From Brevinematales bacterium (GTDB taxonomy: Bacteria; Spirochaetota; Brevinematia; Brevinematales; GWF1-51-8), in the NCBI GenBank assembly GCA_020059465.1, contig JAGVBZ010000001.1, forward strand, positions 95,001 through 159,000: a stretch of 64,000 bases of DNA, read 5' to 3'. Position numbers and translations under genes: made by a program. This document shows, one piece after another, positions 9,468 through 17,051 of this stretch; position 1 is the stretch's first letter, and every line of letters starts with the position of its first letter. The notes beneath the pieces were generated by a model. The model did not search any database. It was not told where the DNA came from and was given only the letters and a program-made list of their open reading frames with translations.

Positions 9468-10898
9468 ATGGATGTTACTAAACTTCACCGGGTGAGCGAT
9501 CATGAATGGAGTATCCACAAGAAGAAAGGGATGAACGTGGATGCGTCCCTATTCGCCGGTGAAAATCTCATAAAGAAAATAGACAATAGGGTATACGAAC
9601 AAATCGTAAACGCCGCATCGCTGCCCGGGATACTCGACCGTCTCGTAGTATTTCCCAACACTTCCCCGGGAATCGGTTTTCCCTACGGCGCAATGGCCTT
9701 ATTCGATAAATCCGACGGAATTATCTGCCCGGGCGCTGCGGGCTACGATATCAACTGCGGCACCCGGATTGTCACCACCAACCTGATCTATCAGGATATA
9801 GAGAAAAAAACCGAGACCCTGATCAGGGCTTTTTTCAAAGCGATCCCTGTCGGCGACTCCACACGCGGGAAAACGACGTTATCGATCAAGGATTTCCGCG
9901 ATCTGCTCATGCACGGCGCGAAATGGGTGGTCGAGCATATGGGCATGGGTAAACCGGACGATCCCGAATATATCGAGGACGGAGGGGTTTCCCTTCACGC
10001 CGACCCGAACCTCATCAGCGACGAACTGCTGAAAAACGAAAAAAATCACCTCGGCACTTTAGGCGCGGAAAACCATTACCTTGAACTCCAGATTGTCGAC
10101 GAGGTTTTCGACATCGAACGCGCGAGGGTGTACGGGCTATTTAAAAACCAGGTTGTCGTCACATTCCAGACCGGATCGCGTAATCTCGGAATGGAAGTTG
10201 CCAAGAAGTATATTCAATCTTTTCAGCAGGCGCAGGCTAAGTATAACATAACGACCGCTTCCCCCGAACTCGCGAGCCTTCCGTCGAACTCCCCCGAAAG
10301 CAGGGAGTATCTTGCGGCTATGCACGCAGTCTCGAATTTTGCATTCGCGAACCGTCAGGTAATCGGCATCCAGATCGACCGCGTCTTCAACGATGTGATC
10401 CGCGATGTGGATACGAATATCATGTACGATTTCTCGCATAATACGATTAAGGAAGAAGTACATAAAATCGGCACCTCCAAACGAAGCGTGCTCGTGCACC
10501 GATGCGGATGCGCGAGGGTGTTCCCAAGCCGGCCGTCCGACGCCGTGAAGCCGTACAGGGTGATCGGGCATCCCATATTAGTCGCGGGTCCATTGGGCGC
10601 TGCGTCGTATATCATGGCCGGCACTGAGGATTCGCTGGTTAAAACGTTCGGGTCGTCCATCCATAATACGGGACGGATTGTTTCGCGCGAGGACGCCCGT
10701 CAGCGCTACGACGCCGACGCGATCACCGAGCACCTGAAAAGCGACGGGGTATACCTCAAATCGAAAAGCAGGGAATCGGTTATCGAGGAAGCGCCCGAGG
10801 CGTTCAACGATATCGAGGATACGGTCAAATCCCTCAATAAGCCCGGTATTTCCATCCGGGTCGCGCGCCTCAAACCGATCGGGGTCATCCGGGGATAA
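9468..10898 (+). CDS. Divergent RtcB-family RNA ligase
   Basis: A 476-residue RtcB-family protein. RtcB joins RNA 3'-phosphate or 2',3'-cyclic phosphate ends to 5'-OH ends through a guanylylated histidine and Mn ions. Visible motifs: GYDINCGTR near residue 92 (metal-binding Asp and Cys), GAENHYLE near 201, DFSHNT near 323, RAFP-equivalent ARVFPSRPSD, and SIHNTGRIVSRED near 397 with the guanylylation His. Two deviations stand out. The usual PDVH.G.G motif reads FPNTSPGIGFP, and the HSGSRG metal-ligand motif reads FQTGSRN, with Gln near residue 234 in place of a metal-binding His. It may have changed metal use or reduced activity. The downstream metallo-hydrolase begins 6 bp after the stop. Confidence 0.85.
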   Translation: MDVTKLHRVSDHEWSIHKKKGMNVDASLFAGENLIKKIDNRVYEQIVNAASLPGILDRLVVFPNTSPGIGFPYGAMALFDKSDGIICPGAAGYDINCGTRIVTTNLIYQDIEKKTETLIRAFFKAIPVGDSTRGKTTLSIKDFRDLLMHGAKWVVEHMGMGKPDDPEYIEDGGVSLHADPNLISDELLKNEKNHLGTLGAENHYLELQIVDEVFDIERARVYGLFKNQVVVTFQTGSRNLGMEVAKKYIQSFQQAQAKYNITTASPELASLPSNSPESREYLAAMHAVSNFAFANRQVIGIQIDRVFNDVIRDVDTNIMYDFSHNTIKEEVHKIGTSKRSVLVHRCGCARVFPSRPSDAVKPYRVIGHPILVAGPLGAASYIMAGTEDSLVKTFGSSIHNTGRIVSREDARQRYDADAITEHLKSDGVYLKSKSRESVIEEAPEAFNDIEDTVKSLNKPGISIRVARLKPIGVIRG

Positions 10899-10904
10899 AT
10901 ATCG

Positions 10905-11735
10905 ATGAATTCCCGCAACCCCTCCGAAAAATCCAAATCTGAAACACCCTCGCCCGATAAAAACCGCCTGACATTTCTGGGCACCGGCACATCCAACGGG
11001 GTTCCCGTACTGGGGTGCGGCTGCGAGGTATGCAGTTCCGCCGACCCGCGCGATAACCGCCTCCGCACATCGGCATACCTGACCGCCGCGACAGGCGAAC
11101 GTATCCTGTTCGACATCGGCCCCGATTTCCGCGAGCAGTCCCTCCGGCACAGCATCTTCCGTATCGACGGGGTATTAGTCACCCATCCGCACTACGATCA
11201 TATCGGGGGTCTCGACGATATCCGTCAGGTCAACTTCACAATGGGCGGGCCTATCGACGTCTACGGGGCTGACGAAACTCTCGCCGAGATCAGGGAACGC
11301 TGCGGGTATATGTTCCGGGTATCGCAGGAGGGCGGGGGCAAGCCGAAGATCGGCCTGCGGAGAATCGAGCCGTACAGGGAGTTCAGGATCGGCGGACTCG
11401 ATATTATGCCGTTCACGGTCATGCACGGGGAAATCGCGATTCTCGGATACCGCATCGGCGGGCTTGTGTATATCACCGACGCGAGCGCGATACCCGAACG
11501 GAGTATGAATGTCTTCCTTTCCCGCCCGGTCGATACGCTGGTCGTCAACGCGCTCCGTCCGCTGCCCCACCCCACCCATTTCAATCTGGAACAGGCATTG
11601 GAGTTGATAAGGAAGGTTTCTCCAAATAAAGCATACCTCGTGCATGTCACCCATCATTTCGGGCAGGAACAGACTCAGGCGATACTGCCCCCGGGCGTCA
11701 CACTCGCGTACGACGGGCTGGAAGCGGAGTATTAG
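10905..11735 (+). CDS. PhnP-like MBL-fold metallo-hydrolase
   Basis: A 276-residue metallo-beta-lactamase-fold hydrolase. It opens with TFLGTGTSNGVPVLGCGCEV, then VCSSADPRDNRLRTSAYL, the Cys-rich zinc loop of PhnP-type phosphodiesterases, and has the metal motif THPHYDHIGGLDD near residue 92. Later His residues in VMHGE and LVHVTHHFG complete the site. PhnP hydrolyses cyclic ribosyl phosphates, and relatives act on cyclic nucleotides. The start lies 6 bp after the RtcB stop and uses GGGG from the end of that gene as ribosome site, so the two are translationally coupled. A role on RNA cyclic-phosphate ends is an inference from this coupling. Confidence 0.85.
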   Translation: MNSRNPSEKSKSETPSPDKNRLTFLGTGTSNGVPVLGCGCEVCSSADPRDNRLRTSAYLTAATGERILFDIGPDFREQSLRHSIFRIDGVLVTHPHYDHIGGLDDIRQVNFTMGGPIDVYGADETLAEIRERCGYMFRVSQEGGGKPKIGLRRIEPYREFRIGGLDIMPFTVMHGEIAILGYRIGGLVYITDASAIPERSMNVFLSRPVDTLVVNALRPLPHPTHFNLEQALELIRKVSPNKAYLVHVTHHFGQEQTQAILPPGVTLAYDGLEAEY

Positions 11736-11775
11736 GATAAATCTTTTACATTATGAAAAAGTGTGGTAGAAAAAT

Positions 11776-11960
11776 ATGATGGAAACTGAAATTAGCGTTT
11801 ATCTATGGAGGATTCCATGCCACAAGGTTTATCACTGAAGGTGAGGTTATCGATAAACGTACTCTCAAATTATCCGAGCCTACGAATATTCAGATAGGAG
11901 AGAAGGTTAGACTGACAATCGAATCTGATGCTGCTCCGAGAAAACCCAGAGTATTGAATG
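11776..11960 (+). pseudogene. Decayed VapB/DUF104-like antitoxin remnant
   Basis: A start with two ATGs (11776, 11779) reads METEISVYL and then shifts frame. The +1-shifted frame from about 11801 continues GGFHATRFITEGEVIDK, then RTLKLSEPTNIQIGEKV and RLTIES, the pattern of small antitoxins of the KLxEPLxIxEGxxVxxTIE type. One missing base near 11800 would explain the break. No partner toxin follows: the frame runs into the repeat that overlaps the end of the acyltransferase gene. I call it a broken orphan antitoxin. Confidence 0.5.
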
Positions 11961-12004
11961 CTAACCGGGCCATTCCGCCGGTGCCCCGTGTTCGATATAC
12001 TCTA
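11951..12004. repeat. 54-bp repeat, copy 1 (3' end of the acyltransferase gene)
   Basis: About 54 bp beginning AGAGTATTGAATGC, ending TCGATATACT and containing CATTCCGCCGGTGCCCC, is repeated with a single mismatch in inverted orientation at about 19244-19297. Here it spans the stop codon and last codons of the acyltransferase gene. A more diverged relative sits near 20590-20640. Confidence 0.75.
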
Positions 12005-12770
12005 CCAGATCGGATACGAACCGTACCGCGGGAACACCGTCGATCACGTCATGGTCGAATAATACGCTCAGATGAAGGATTTCACGAATCTCGATGCTGT
12101 TCTTTACCACCCACGGCTTTTTTACAATTGCACCCACCGCGAAACTCAGGTTATGCATCGTTTTAGGAATAATCCATCCGGGGAGACGTCCCGCCATCCC
12201 CACCGATGTGACCATAACGGTTCCCATACTTTCTTTGTGCCTGAACGGGTTCCTCAGGATACGATTCATGATAAAAACCCGGAGGAATTGCGGCAGGCTA
12301 TAATACAGTTTCATGAGAAACTTCGGGAACTTCCCGCCGATCACATAGTCGCTCTCATCTTTGATTTTCAATGACTTTGCAGCGTTCAATTCCGCGGTAA
12401 TTTCTTGGGCAGACTTTTCATTAACTTTTCTGATTACCGTTGCTAATGGGACACGAACTCCGGACACTTCCCTTTCGATTACTGTCGCAATATCAATATT
12501 GTTAAACAAGATCAGTTCGCTTTTTTTTAGCATCAGCGCATGCGCCTGGGGATGCTGAATAATGGAATGCGCGATCGATTTCAGAAACACCGCCATAAAC
12601 GAAATTCGGTTTCCTGTGGATCTGAATATCCTGATCTTTTTACGTACTTCGGTGACATCGATTTCCAGAAGCCCTGCGATAATATGCTTCTTTGAACCGA
12701 TCTTTCCCAGATCGAATGTTGAAAAACGGGATTTTGGAAAACGGACGGTATTGAAATCGGTTTTTTTCAT
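11961..12770 (-). CDS. Lipoyl-less 2-oxoacid dehydrogenase E2-type acyltransferase
   Basis: A 269-residue protein consisting only of the catalytic domain of E2/chloramphenicol-acetyltransferase-like enzymes. The active-site region reads SVLFDHDVIDGVPAVRF near residue 240, matching the H..xDG motif, and SFMAVFLKSIAHSII matches an earlier conserved strand and helix. No lipoyl or subunit-binding domain and no E1/E3 genes are nearby, so it is not part of a normal dehydrogenase complex and probably acylates a small molecule or protein. The ATG at 12770 overlaps the stop of the GNAT gene (ATGA). The last 14 codons lie inside a repeat also found behind trpF. Confidence 0.8.
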   Translation of the reverse strand: MKKTDFNTVRFPKSRFSTFDLGKIGSKKHIIAGLLEIDVTEVRKKIRIFRSTGNRISFMAVFLKSIAHSIIQHPQAHALMLKKSELILFNNIDIATVIEREVSGVRVPLATVIRKVNEKSAQEITAELNAAKSLKIKDESDYVIGGKFPKFLMKLYYSLPQFLRVFIMNRILRNPFRHKESMGTVMVTSVGMAGRLPGWIIPKTMHNLSFAVGAIVKKPWVVKNSIEIREILHLSVLFDHDVIDGVPAVRFVSDLVEYIEHGAPAEWPG

Positions 12771-13660
12771 GATGGGGCGCTTCCAATAGTATTCAGGTCT
12801 TTCACCATAAAATAGCAGATATGCCCCGGGGGCAGTTCGGCATGCTCCGAATGGACGCGATACCCCATCCGGCGGTAGAATTCCGGCGCCTGAAAATCGT
12901 GGGTGTTCAGGTGCGCGTGACTGCATCCCTGACGTATCGCCTCGCCCTCGGCAAGCCTGAGTATCTTTCGGCCGATTCCCATTCCCCGGTATTTTTCGTC
13001 GATCCAGAAAAACTTTATCCCCATCCATCCGTATGACGCGCCCCCCGTCAGTCCGCCGATAATAGTATCCCCGTCCCGGCAGATGACAGCGATTTGGATA
13101 TGGAGGTCTTCCCCTTCGTCCGCGTCGAGGAACCGAGTCAATCCGTCCTCGACCACCTTCGCGGATTCGTCGTCGGGCTTTTCAGTTATTTCAAAATCGA
13201 TATCCCTGATCACCGGGAGCGTTGCGGACATCTCTTTCGCGAGCGCCCTTTCGAGATAGAAACTGATCCCGCCGGGCGGGAAATCCTCCAGCTCGAACTT
13301 GATGGAATATCCGTGCTTCATATAGAACATCAGCGCGGACGGGATATCGGTCTCGAAACGGGAGTACACGCACCCGCGTTGGATAGCCTCGGTTTCCGCC
13401 ATCCCGAGTACGACCCCACCGATCCCGTGACGGCGGTAATCCTCATGGAGCCAGAAGCGGCGGATGTACATGTTATGCCAGAATGTCCCGCCGAGCAGGC
13501 CGCCGATAATCTCACCGCCCTTCCGGCAGAAGACGTTCAGGCCCCGGTGATTGTCGTCCTCCGCGAACTGCAGATTATACTCCCGCAGGCGCTTTTCGAT
13601 AAACGCCGCATCTTTTTTCGACGGATTGTTCGTGACATCGAACCGTAAGTTTCCGCTCAT
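12767..13660 (-). CDS. Double-domain GNAT acetyltransferase
   Basis: A 297-residue protein made of two GNAT domains in tandem. Domain 1 has WLHEDYRRHGIGGVVLGMAE (about residues 70-89) and FYMKHGYSIKFELEDFPPG. Domain 2 has WIDEKYRGMGIGRKILRLAE (about 215-234) and FYRRMGYRVHSEHAELPPG. The halves are clearly related, including the unusual PPGxIxFY/PPGHICYF ending, so the gene arose by internal duplication. It overlaps the acyltransferase start by 4 bp downstream and a 26-codon ORF upstream, inside a leftward operon. The substrate is unknown. Confidence 0.87.
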   Translation of the reverse strand: MSGNLRFDVTNNPSKKDAAFIEKRLREYNLQFAEDDNHRGLNVFCRKGGEIIGGLLGGTFWHNMYIRRFWLHEDYRRHGIGGVVLGMAETEAIQRGCVYSRFETDIPSALMFYMKHGYSIKFELEDFPPGGISFYLERALAKEMSATLPVIRDIDFEITEKPDDESAKVVEDGLTRFLDADEGEDLHIQIAVICRDGDTIIGGLTGGASYGWMGIKFFWIDEKYRGMGIGRKILRLAEGEAIRQGCSHAHLNTHDFQAPEFYRRMGYRVHSEHAELPPGHICYFMVKDLNTIGSAPS

Positions 13661-13737
13661 TCGACGAACTCGGATAAAAACTCCCCGATCTCGGGTAACT
13701 CGCCGATGCCCGCAGGGCTGATTTTTATATCAATCAT
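13657..13737 (-). CDS. 26-residue small ORF, possible GNAT stub
   Basis: An ATG immediately after the methyltransferase stop (TAAATG) opens a 26-codon frame reading MIDIKISPAGIGELPEIGEF, then LSEFVE, whose TGA overlaps the ATG of the double GNAT gene. The sequence resembles the first strand and helix of a GNAT domain, so it may be the stub of a lost third domain or a coupling leader peptide. It is too short for a firm call. Confidence 0.3.
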   Translation of the reverse strand: MIDIKISPAGIGELPEIGEFLSEFVE

Positions 13738-14544
13738 TTAATCCTTTACTCCGACGAGGTAGATACGGTTGAATACGAGGCGGACTTGCCCGTCACTCCC
13801 GGCCAGCTCGAAAAACGATTCCCGGACAATCCGGCGGAACTCGTCCGCGTAGGAGTCGTCGTACCCGCCCGCGTAGTAGTCCCGGTTGAGGTAGCCCGCG
13901 ATTGCGCCGGACGCGAAAATGTCATACGCCTTTTCCGGTGTGTGGGACGATTCGAGGGACTGGATCTCGGCGAACTCTACATGGAATCCCTGAGCGGTGA
14001 AGAGATCCGAGTACTCCTTCGCGGTGTCGCGGTAGAACCACGGAGTCGACCATCTTGCGAATACTTCGCCTGTCGCGGGGTTCTGCTTGACCCGGCGTAC
14101 CGCGTCGATGAACTGCGGGCAGTATTCGTGTTTCGCGGGGGACTGGATTCCCATGCGTCCGCCCGGCCTGAGCGCGCGGTGCATATTCGACGCCGCTTTC
14201 GACGGGTCGCGGAACCATTGGAACGCCGAGTTGCAGAAGATAACGTCGAACTCAGCGTCGAAATCCATATCGTGCGCGTCCATCCGGGTAAAACGGATGC
14301 CGTCCGCGCCGTATTTTTCAATACATTCGCGGATCATCCCGTCCGACGGGTCTATCCCCGTGATAGGGGCGTCGGTGAGCGAGCGGATTTTCTTCGTCAG
14401 GTTGCCCGTGCCGCACCCGAGATCGAGGACGCTTTCGCCGTTTTGGATATTCAGCAGCGAGAATAAAACGTCAGCCGCCGAACTCTGGACGATGGAAGTC
14501 TCACGGTAGCGTTTCGCGATCTCGGTGAAGTTTTCGTTAGCCAT
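13738..14544 (-). CDS. Class I SAM methyltransferase, Tam-like
   Basis: A 268-residue Rossmann methyltransferase. Motif I is VLDLGCGTGNLTKKI near residue 40, followed by the acidic GIDPSDGMI, then FDVIFCNSAFQWF and ALRPGGRMGIQSP. The SAFQWF step resembles trans-aconitate 2-methyltransferase and the cyclopropane/ubiquinone-type methyltransferases. The substrate is not predictable. It sits 15 bp behind a second methyltransferase gene in the leftward operon and begins after a GGAGG site. Confidence 0.85.
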   Translation of the reverse strand: MANENFTEIAKRYRETSIVQSSAADVLFSLLNIQNGESVLDLGCGTGNLTKKIRSLTDAPITGIDPSDGMIRECIEKYGADGIRFTRMDAHDMDFDAEFDVIFCNSAFQWFRDPSKAASNMHRALRPGGRMGIQSPAKHEYCPQFIDAVRRVKQNPATGEVFARWSTPWFYRDTAKEYSDLFTAQGFHVEFAEIQSLESSHTPEKAYDIFASGAIAGYLNRDYYAGGYDDSYADEFRRIVRESFFELAGSDGQVRLVFNRIYLVGVKD

Positions 14545-14559
14545 AGAATCCTCCGGTTT

Positions 14560-15360
14560 TTAATTTATCCCAATACCCTTGAAGAACGTATAGCAGAATA
14601 CGCCGTCCGGTTCCGCGGAGCGGTACAGACCGGCGATACCCTGATCGAATACGGCGGCTTGGATAATCCCAGCGGCAATCGCGTTCTCGCGCACACCCTC
14701 GATCATCGCGGTAAACGTATTCTTTGTGAATCCCTCGACCATCTCCGGCCGGCTCGAGTCGGCGTATACCATCCTCGGCGATACCCGGCAGTCGCGGAAC
14801 CCGGCATGTGTGAGCAGGGGATACAGCTCCCTGCCGATCAGCGCGTTCCCGCCGGCGGCGGCCTGCAGGACGACCTGCGCATTGATCGCGGCGTTCGCCT
14901 CGTCGCTGCGGGGATAGAAATACGCCGAACCGTGGTCGCCCTCGATCAGGGTGATCGACCCGCCGGGCTTCAGTACCCGTTTCAATAGCAATAGAGCGGC
15001 GTTCGGGTCGGGGAGGTGTTCCAGCACGAAGCAGACCATGATATGATCGAACATGGCGTCGGGGAAATCGAGATGAAAGATGTCCGCCGCGCGGAACTCG
15101 ACGTTAGCAATACCCGCCTCCGCGGCCTGTTTCTTCGCCTGCGAAAGGGATGATTCTGATATATCGACGGAGATGAATTGGGAGCGGGGGTTCTTCGGCG
15201 CGACAATGACAGTCTGCGCGCCTGTGCCGCAGCCCGCCTCGAGAACGAGCGAATTGCCGGGAAATACCGTATCGTGATGGATGAGTTCCGCGAGGGTACG
15301 GGCCTGATCGGAAAGCCGTTCCGCTTCCCTTCCGGAATATCCGTGGACGTATTCGGGCAT
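14560..15360 (-). CDS. Class I SAM methyltransferase
   Basis: A 266-residue methyltransferase with motif I VLEAGCGTGAQTVIVA near residue 40, SVDISESSLSQAKKQA, FDHIMVCFVLEHLPDPN and RVLKPGGSITLIEGDHGS. The EGDHGS end of the post-I region is typical of a subgroup of UbiE/Coq5-like enzymes found next to ArsR-type regulators. Its start lies 3 bp after the stop of the ArsR C-terminal-domain gene, which supports a functional link. The substrate is unknown. Confidence 0.85.
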   Translation of the reverse strand: MPEYVHGYSGREAERLSDQARTLAELIHHDTVFPGNSLVLEAGCGTGAQTVIVAPKNPRSQFISVDISESSLSQAKKQAAEAGIANVEFRAADIFHLDFPDAMFDHIMVCFVLEHLPDPNAALLLLKRVLKPGGSITLIEGDHGSAYFYPRSDEANAAINAQVVLQAAAGGNALIGRELYPLLTHAGFRDCRVSPRMVYADSSRPEMVEGFTKNTFTAMIEGVRENAIAAGIIQAAVFDQGIAGLYRSAEPDGVFCYTFFKGIGIN

Positions 15361-15363
15361 AGT

Positions 15364-15747
15364 TTACATCCCGGCGGGAAGGTAAATCCCCAGTTTCGAG
15401 AAACCGTCGCGCCCGGCGGGAGTAATCGTCAGGTCTTTGCTTCCGTCCATAGGGGTAAGCCATCCGATCGAAACAAATCCCGAAAGGAGCAGTCCCCCGA
15501 GGTGGGAACCGATATGCGGGTACATCTTTCCGCCGTCGCGTTCCATGCAGGCGTTGACTAATTTCCGGGGGGACGATTTGAGCGGCGCGAGGTCGATCCC
15601 GATCCTGACCAACTCCTCCTCCCCGTAGGTGGTGAGTTCCGGCTTATCGCCGCCGATCAGGAATCCGTTGCGGAATAGGGCGTTATATAACGCCTCGCCG
15701 AGTACGCCGGAAAGATGGTCGTAACACATCCTCGCTACTGGACGCAT
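15364..15747 (-). CDS. ArsR-family C-terminal domain protein without HTH
   Basis: A 127-residue protein matching the C-terminal effector half of a family of ArsR regulators: ARMCYDHLSGVLGEALYNAL near residue 5 and a Cys in VNACMERDGG. Intact members have a winged helix of about 90 residues in front; here a strong AAGGAGG ribosome site directly precedes the domain, so the missing half is not just an annotation choice. It cannot bind DNA by itself and may act as a sensor or partner protein. It heads the leftward operon behind a consensus promoter. Confidence 0.7.
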   Translation of the reverse strand: MRPVARMCYDHLSGVLGEALYNALFRNGFLIGGDKPELTTYGEEELVRIGIDLAPLKSSPRKLVNACMERDGGKMYPHIGSHLGGLLLSGFVSIGWLTPMDGSKDLTITPAGRDGFSKLGIYLPAGM

Positions 15748-15842
15748 GGGAGCCTCCTTCTATAGTGGAAAGTGGGAAAGCGACCCTTCGACTAGCTCCG
15801 GGCAGGCGATTATTAAGTATAAAGATTAAAAACAGGATGTTT

Positions 15843-15872
15843 ATTATATAATAAAAACCGGGATATTGTCAA
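15843..15872 (-). promoter_or_regulatory. Consensus sigma70 promoter of the methyltransferase operon
   Basis: On the minus strand TTGACA (15867-15872) and TATAAT (15843-15848) are both perfect and 18 bp apart. Transcription would start near 15836 and run left into the ArsR C-terminal-domain gene and the genes behind it. Confidence 0.75.
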
Positions 15873-16089
15873 CTGCTGCGGTACTGCGCACGACACCCAC
15901 CTCCGTCAGGCGGGAAGGGGGAGTTGCCGCGGAGGCACGGAGAACACAGAGGGACACATCCGTTATAGATGAAGAGGCAATCTGCCGGCCTCAATGATGC
16001 GCGGATATCGCGGATTCTACGGATTTGCGCGAGGGATAAGGGATATTTAATAGGGGAATCGTTTTTTACGGCGTATAAATGAAATCAGT
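15873..16089. other. Intergenic region with REP-like fragments
   Basis: No gene found here. The stretch holds fragments of a style recurring between genes in many bacterial genomes, such as CGGAGGCACGGAGAACACAG near 15934 and CGGATATCGCGGATTCTACG near 16002. Function unknown. Confidence 0.4.
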
Positions 16090-16491
16090 CTATTCTTCCC
16101 AATTCTCAATCGATAGACCGGGGATTCTGGAAAATTCCTTTATATTTCGAGTAACTAATACATATCCTCTTTCCAACGCGGAGGCGCCGATGAGTAAATC
16201 ATAAGGCCCGATTGGTATTCCTGCCGTTTCTAATTCAGCCCTAATTCTCCCGGCGGTTTCGGCGATTTTAGTGTCCATTTCGATGGAATTAAAAGAATCT
16301 ATAAACCCTTGCAGGGTGTTTAATGTTTCTTCACGTCTTTTACTTTTAAATGCTCCATAATAGAGTTCGAAACGCACGATCACGGGGATGAAGATGTTTT
16401 TCGGCGAAGTTTCTTCAATTCTCTTTAAAAGCGTTTTAGACCTGCCTTTTAGAAAGTCTATACAGACGTTAGTATCCAATACGAAATTCAC
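16090..16491 (-). CDS. vapC: VapC-family PIN-domain toxin
   Basis: A 133-residue PIN-domain ribonuclease toxin. The metal-binding acidic residues are visible: LDTNVCIDFLKG (Asp5), VIVRFELYYGA (Glu43), and the C-terminal GPYDLLIGASAL with Asp near residue 98, followed by LVTRNIKEF. VapC toxins usually cleave tRNA or rRNA and are held inactive by VapB. The ATG overlaps the stop of the antitoxin gene by 4 bp, the classic order. Confidence 0.92.
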   Translation of the reverse strand: MNFVLDTNVCIDFLKGRSKTLLKRIEETSPKNIFIPVIVRFELYYGAFKSKRREETLNTLQGFIDSFNSIEMDTKIAETAGRIRAELETAGIPIGPYDLLIGASALERGYVLVTRNIKEFSRIPGLSIENWEE

Positions 16492-16697
16492 AAAACATCT
16501 CGCGGTTCATATTCTCCCTGTTTTTCTCTTTCGGGAAAATCGGATAGTATGCCGAAATACTCCTTCAACGGTTTCTTTTTTCCTCGAGTCGTTTTTTCAT
16601 CGATAATGATGATTATTTCGCCCTTTTTATGAATAAATTCTTCCGGAATTCTTATCGTTTCAGGAATATCGTCATAGAATGTTTTACTCGCATTCAT
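16488..16697 (-). CDS. vapB: VapB-type antitoxin
   Basis: A 69-residue partner of the PIN toxin. The N-terminal half (TIRIPEEFIHKKGEIIIIID) resembles AbrB/MazE-type DNA-binding antitoxins, and the C-terminal half is a charged tail (EKQGEYEPRDVL) expected to wrap the toxin. It lies directly under a consensus promoter that overlaps a small palindrome, consistent with autoregulation by the VapBC complex. Confidence 0.85.
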   Translation of the reverse strand: MNASKTFYDDIPETIRIPEEFIHKKGEIIIIIDEKTTRGKKKPLKEYFGILSDFPEREKQGEYEPRDVL

Positions 16698-16716
16698 TAT
16701 TATCTCCTCAGCCTAT

Positions 16717-16751
16717 ATAATCATTATAGTGATAAATCTGACAGTTGTCAA
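16717..16751 (-). promoter_or_regulatory. vapBC promoter and candidate operator
   Basis: On the minus strand TTGACA (16746-16751) and TATAAT (16723-16728) are perfect and 17 bp apart, 26 bp upstream of vapB. The palindrome ATAAT-C-ATTAT (16717-16727) overlaps the -10 box and is a candidate VapBC operator. Confidence 0.7.
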
Positions 16752-16874
16752 CCCCATTTTTATCCGTGTTCATCCGTTTTATCCGCGATCATCCGTGTGA
16801 AAACGGGGTATAAAATACCCTTTCGATAACTTCGTATCCATTCGCACACTGTCCGCATGGGCTTCCCAATTCCC

Positions 16875-16903
16875 TTGACACTCCCCATCTTTCATGCTAT
16901 CCT
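16875..16903 (+). promoter_or_regulatory. Sigma70 promoter for the 17052 gene
   Basis: TTGACA (16875-16880) and TATCCT (16898-16903) are 17 bp apart, about 150 bp upstream of the secreted-protein gene. The gap before it (16752-16874) holds REP-like text (ATCCGTGTTCATCCG at about 16767) and no gene. Confidence 0.65.
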
Positions 16904-17019
16904 AATCCGGTATTTTTCCATGAAAGCTATAAGTTGAAAGTTACATGAAAACATATAAGGCTCAAAGGAAGGTTTTAGTTTCCACTTTCCACTTGTAACT
17001 TTTTACTTGTCACTTATCA

Positions 17020-17047
17020 GGGAGGGCTTGTCCTCCCGAAGGGAGGG
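17020..17047 (+). promoter_or_regulatory. Mutually exclusive hairpins masking a ribosome site
   Basis: GGGAGGG (17020-17026), CCTCCC (17032-17037) and GGGAGGG (17041-17047) lie in series, and the last is the ribosome site of the ATG at 17052. The middle arm can pair with either flank, so one hairpin hides the ribosome site and the other frees it. This is the layout of a translational switch; the signal is unknown. Confidence 0.45.
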
Positions 17048-17051
17048 AAAT

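Noticed and set aside
10578..11182. Two minus-strand ORFs of 158-190 codons
   Set aside because: They overlap the RtcB and PhnP-like genes, both firmly supported by catalytic motifs.
12771..13028. 86-residue N-terminal extension of the acyltransferase
   Set aside because: It runs antisense-frame through the double GNAT gene and has no domain; the ATG at 12770 gives the normal catalytic domain.
16090..17047. Mobile element boundary around vapBC
   Set aside because: No transposase, integrase, direct repeats or inverted ends seen; vapBC with its own promoter needs no element.
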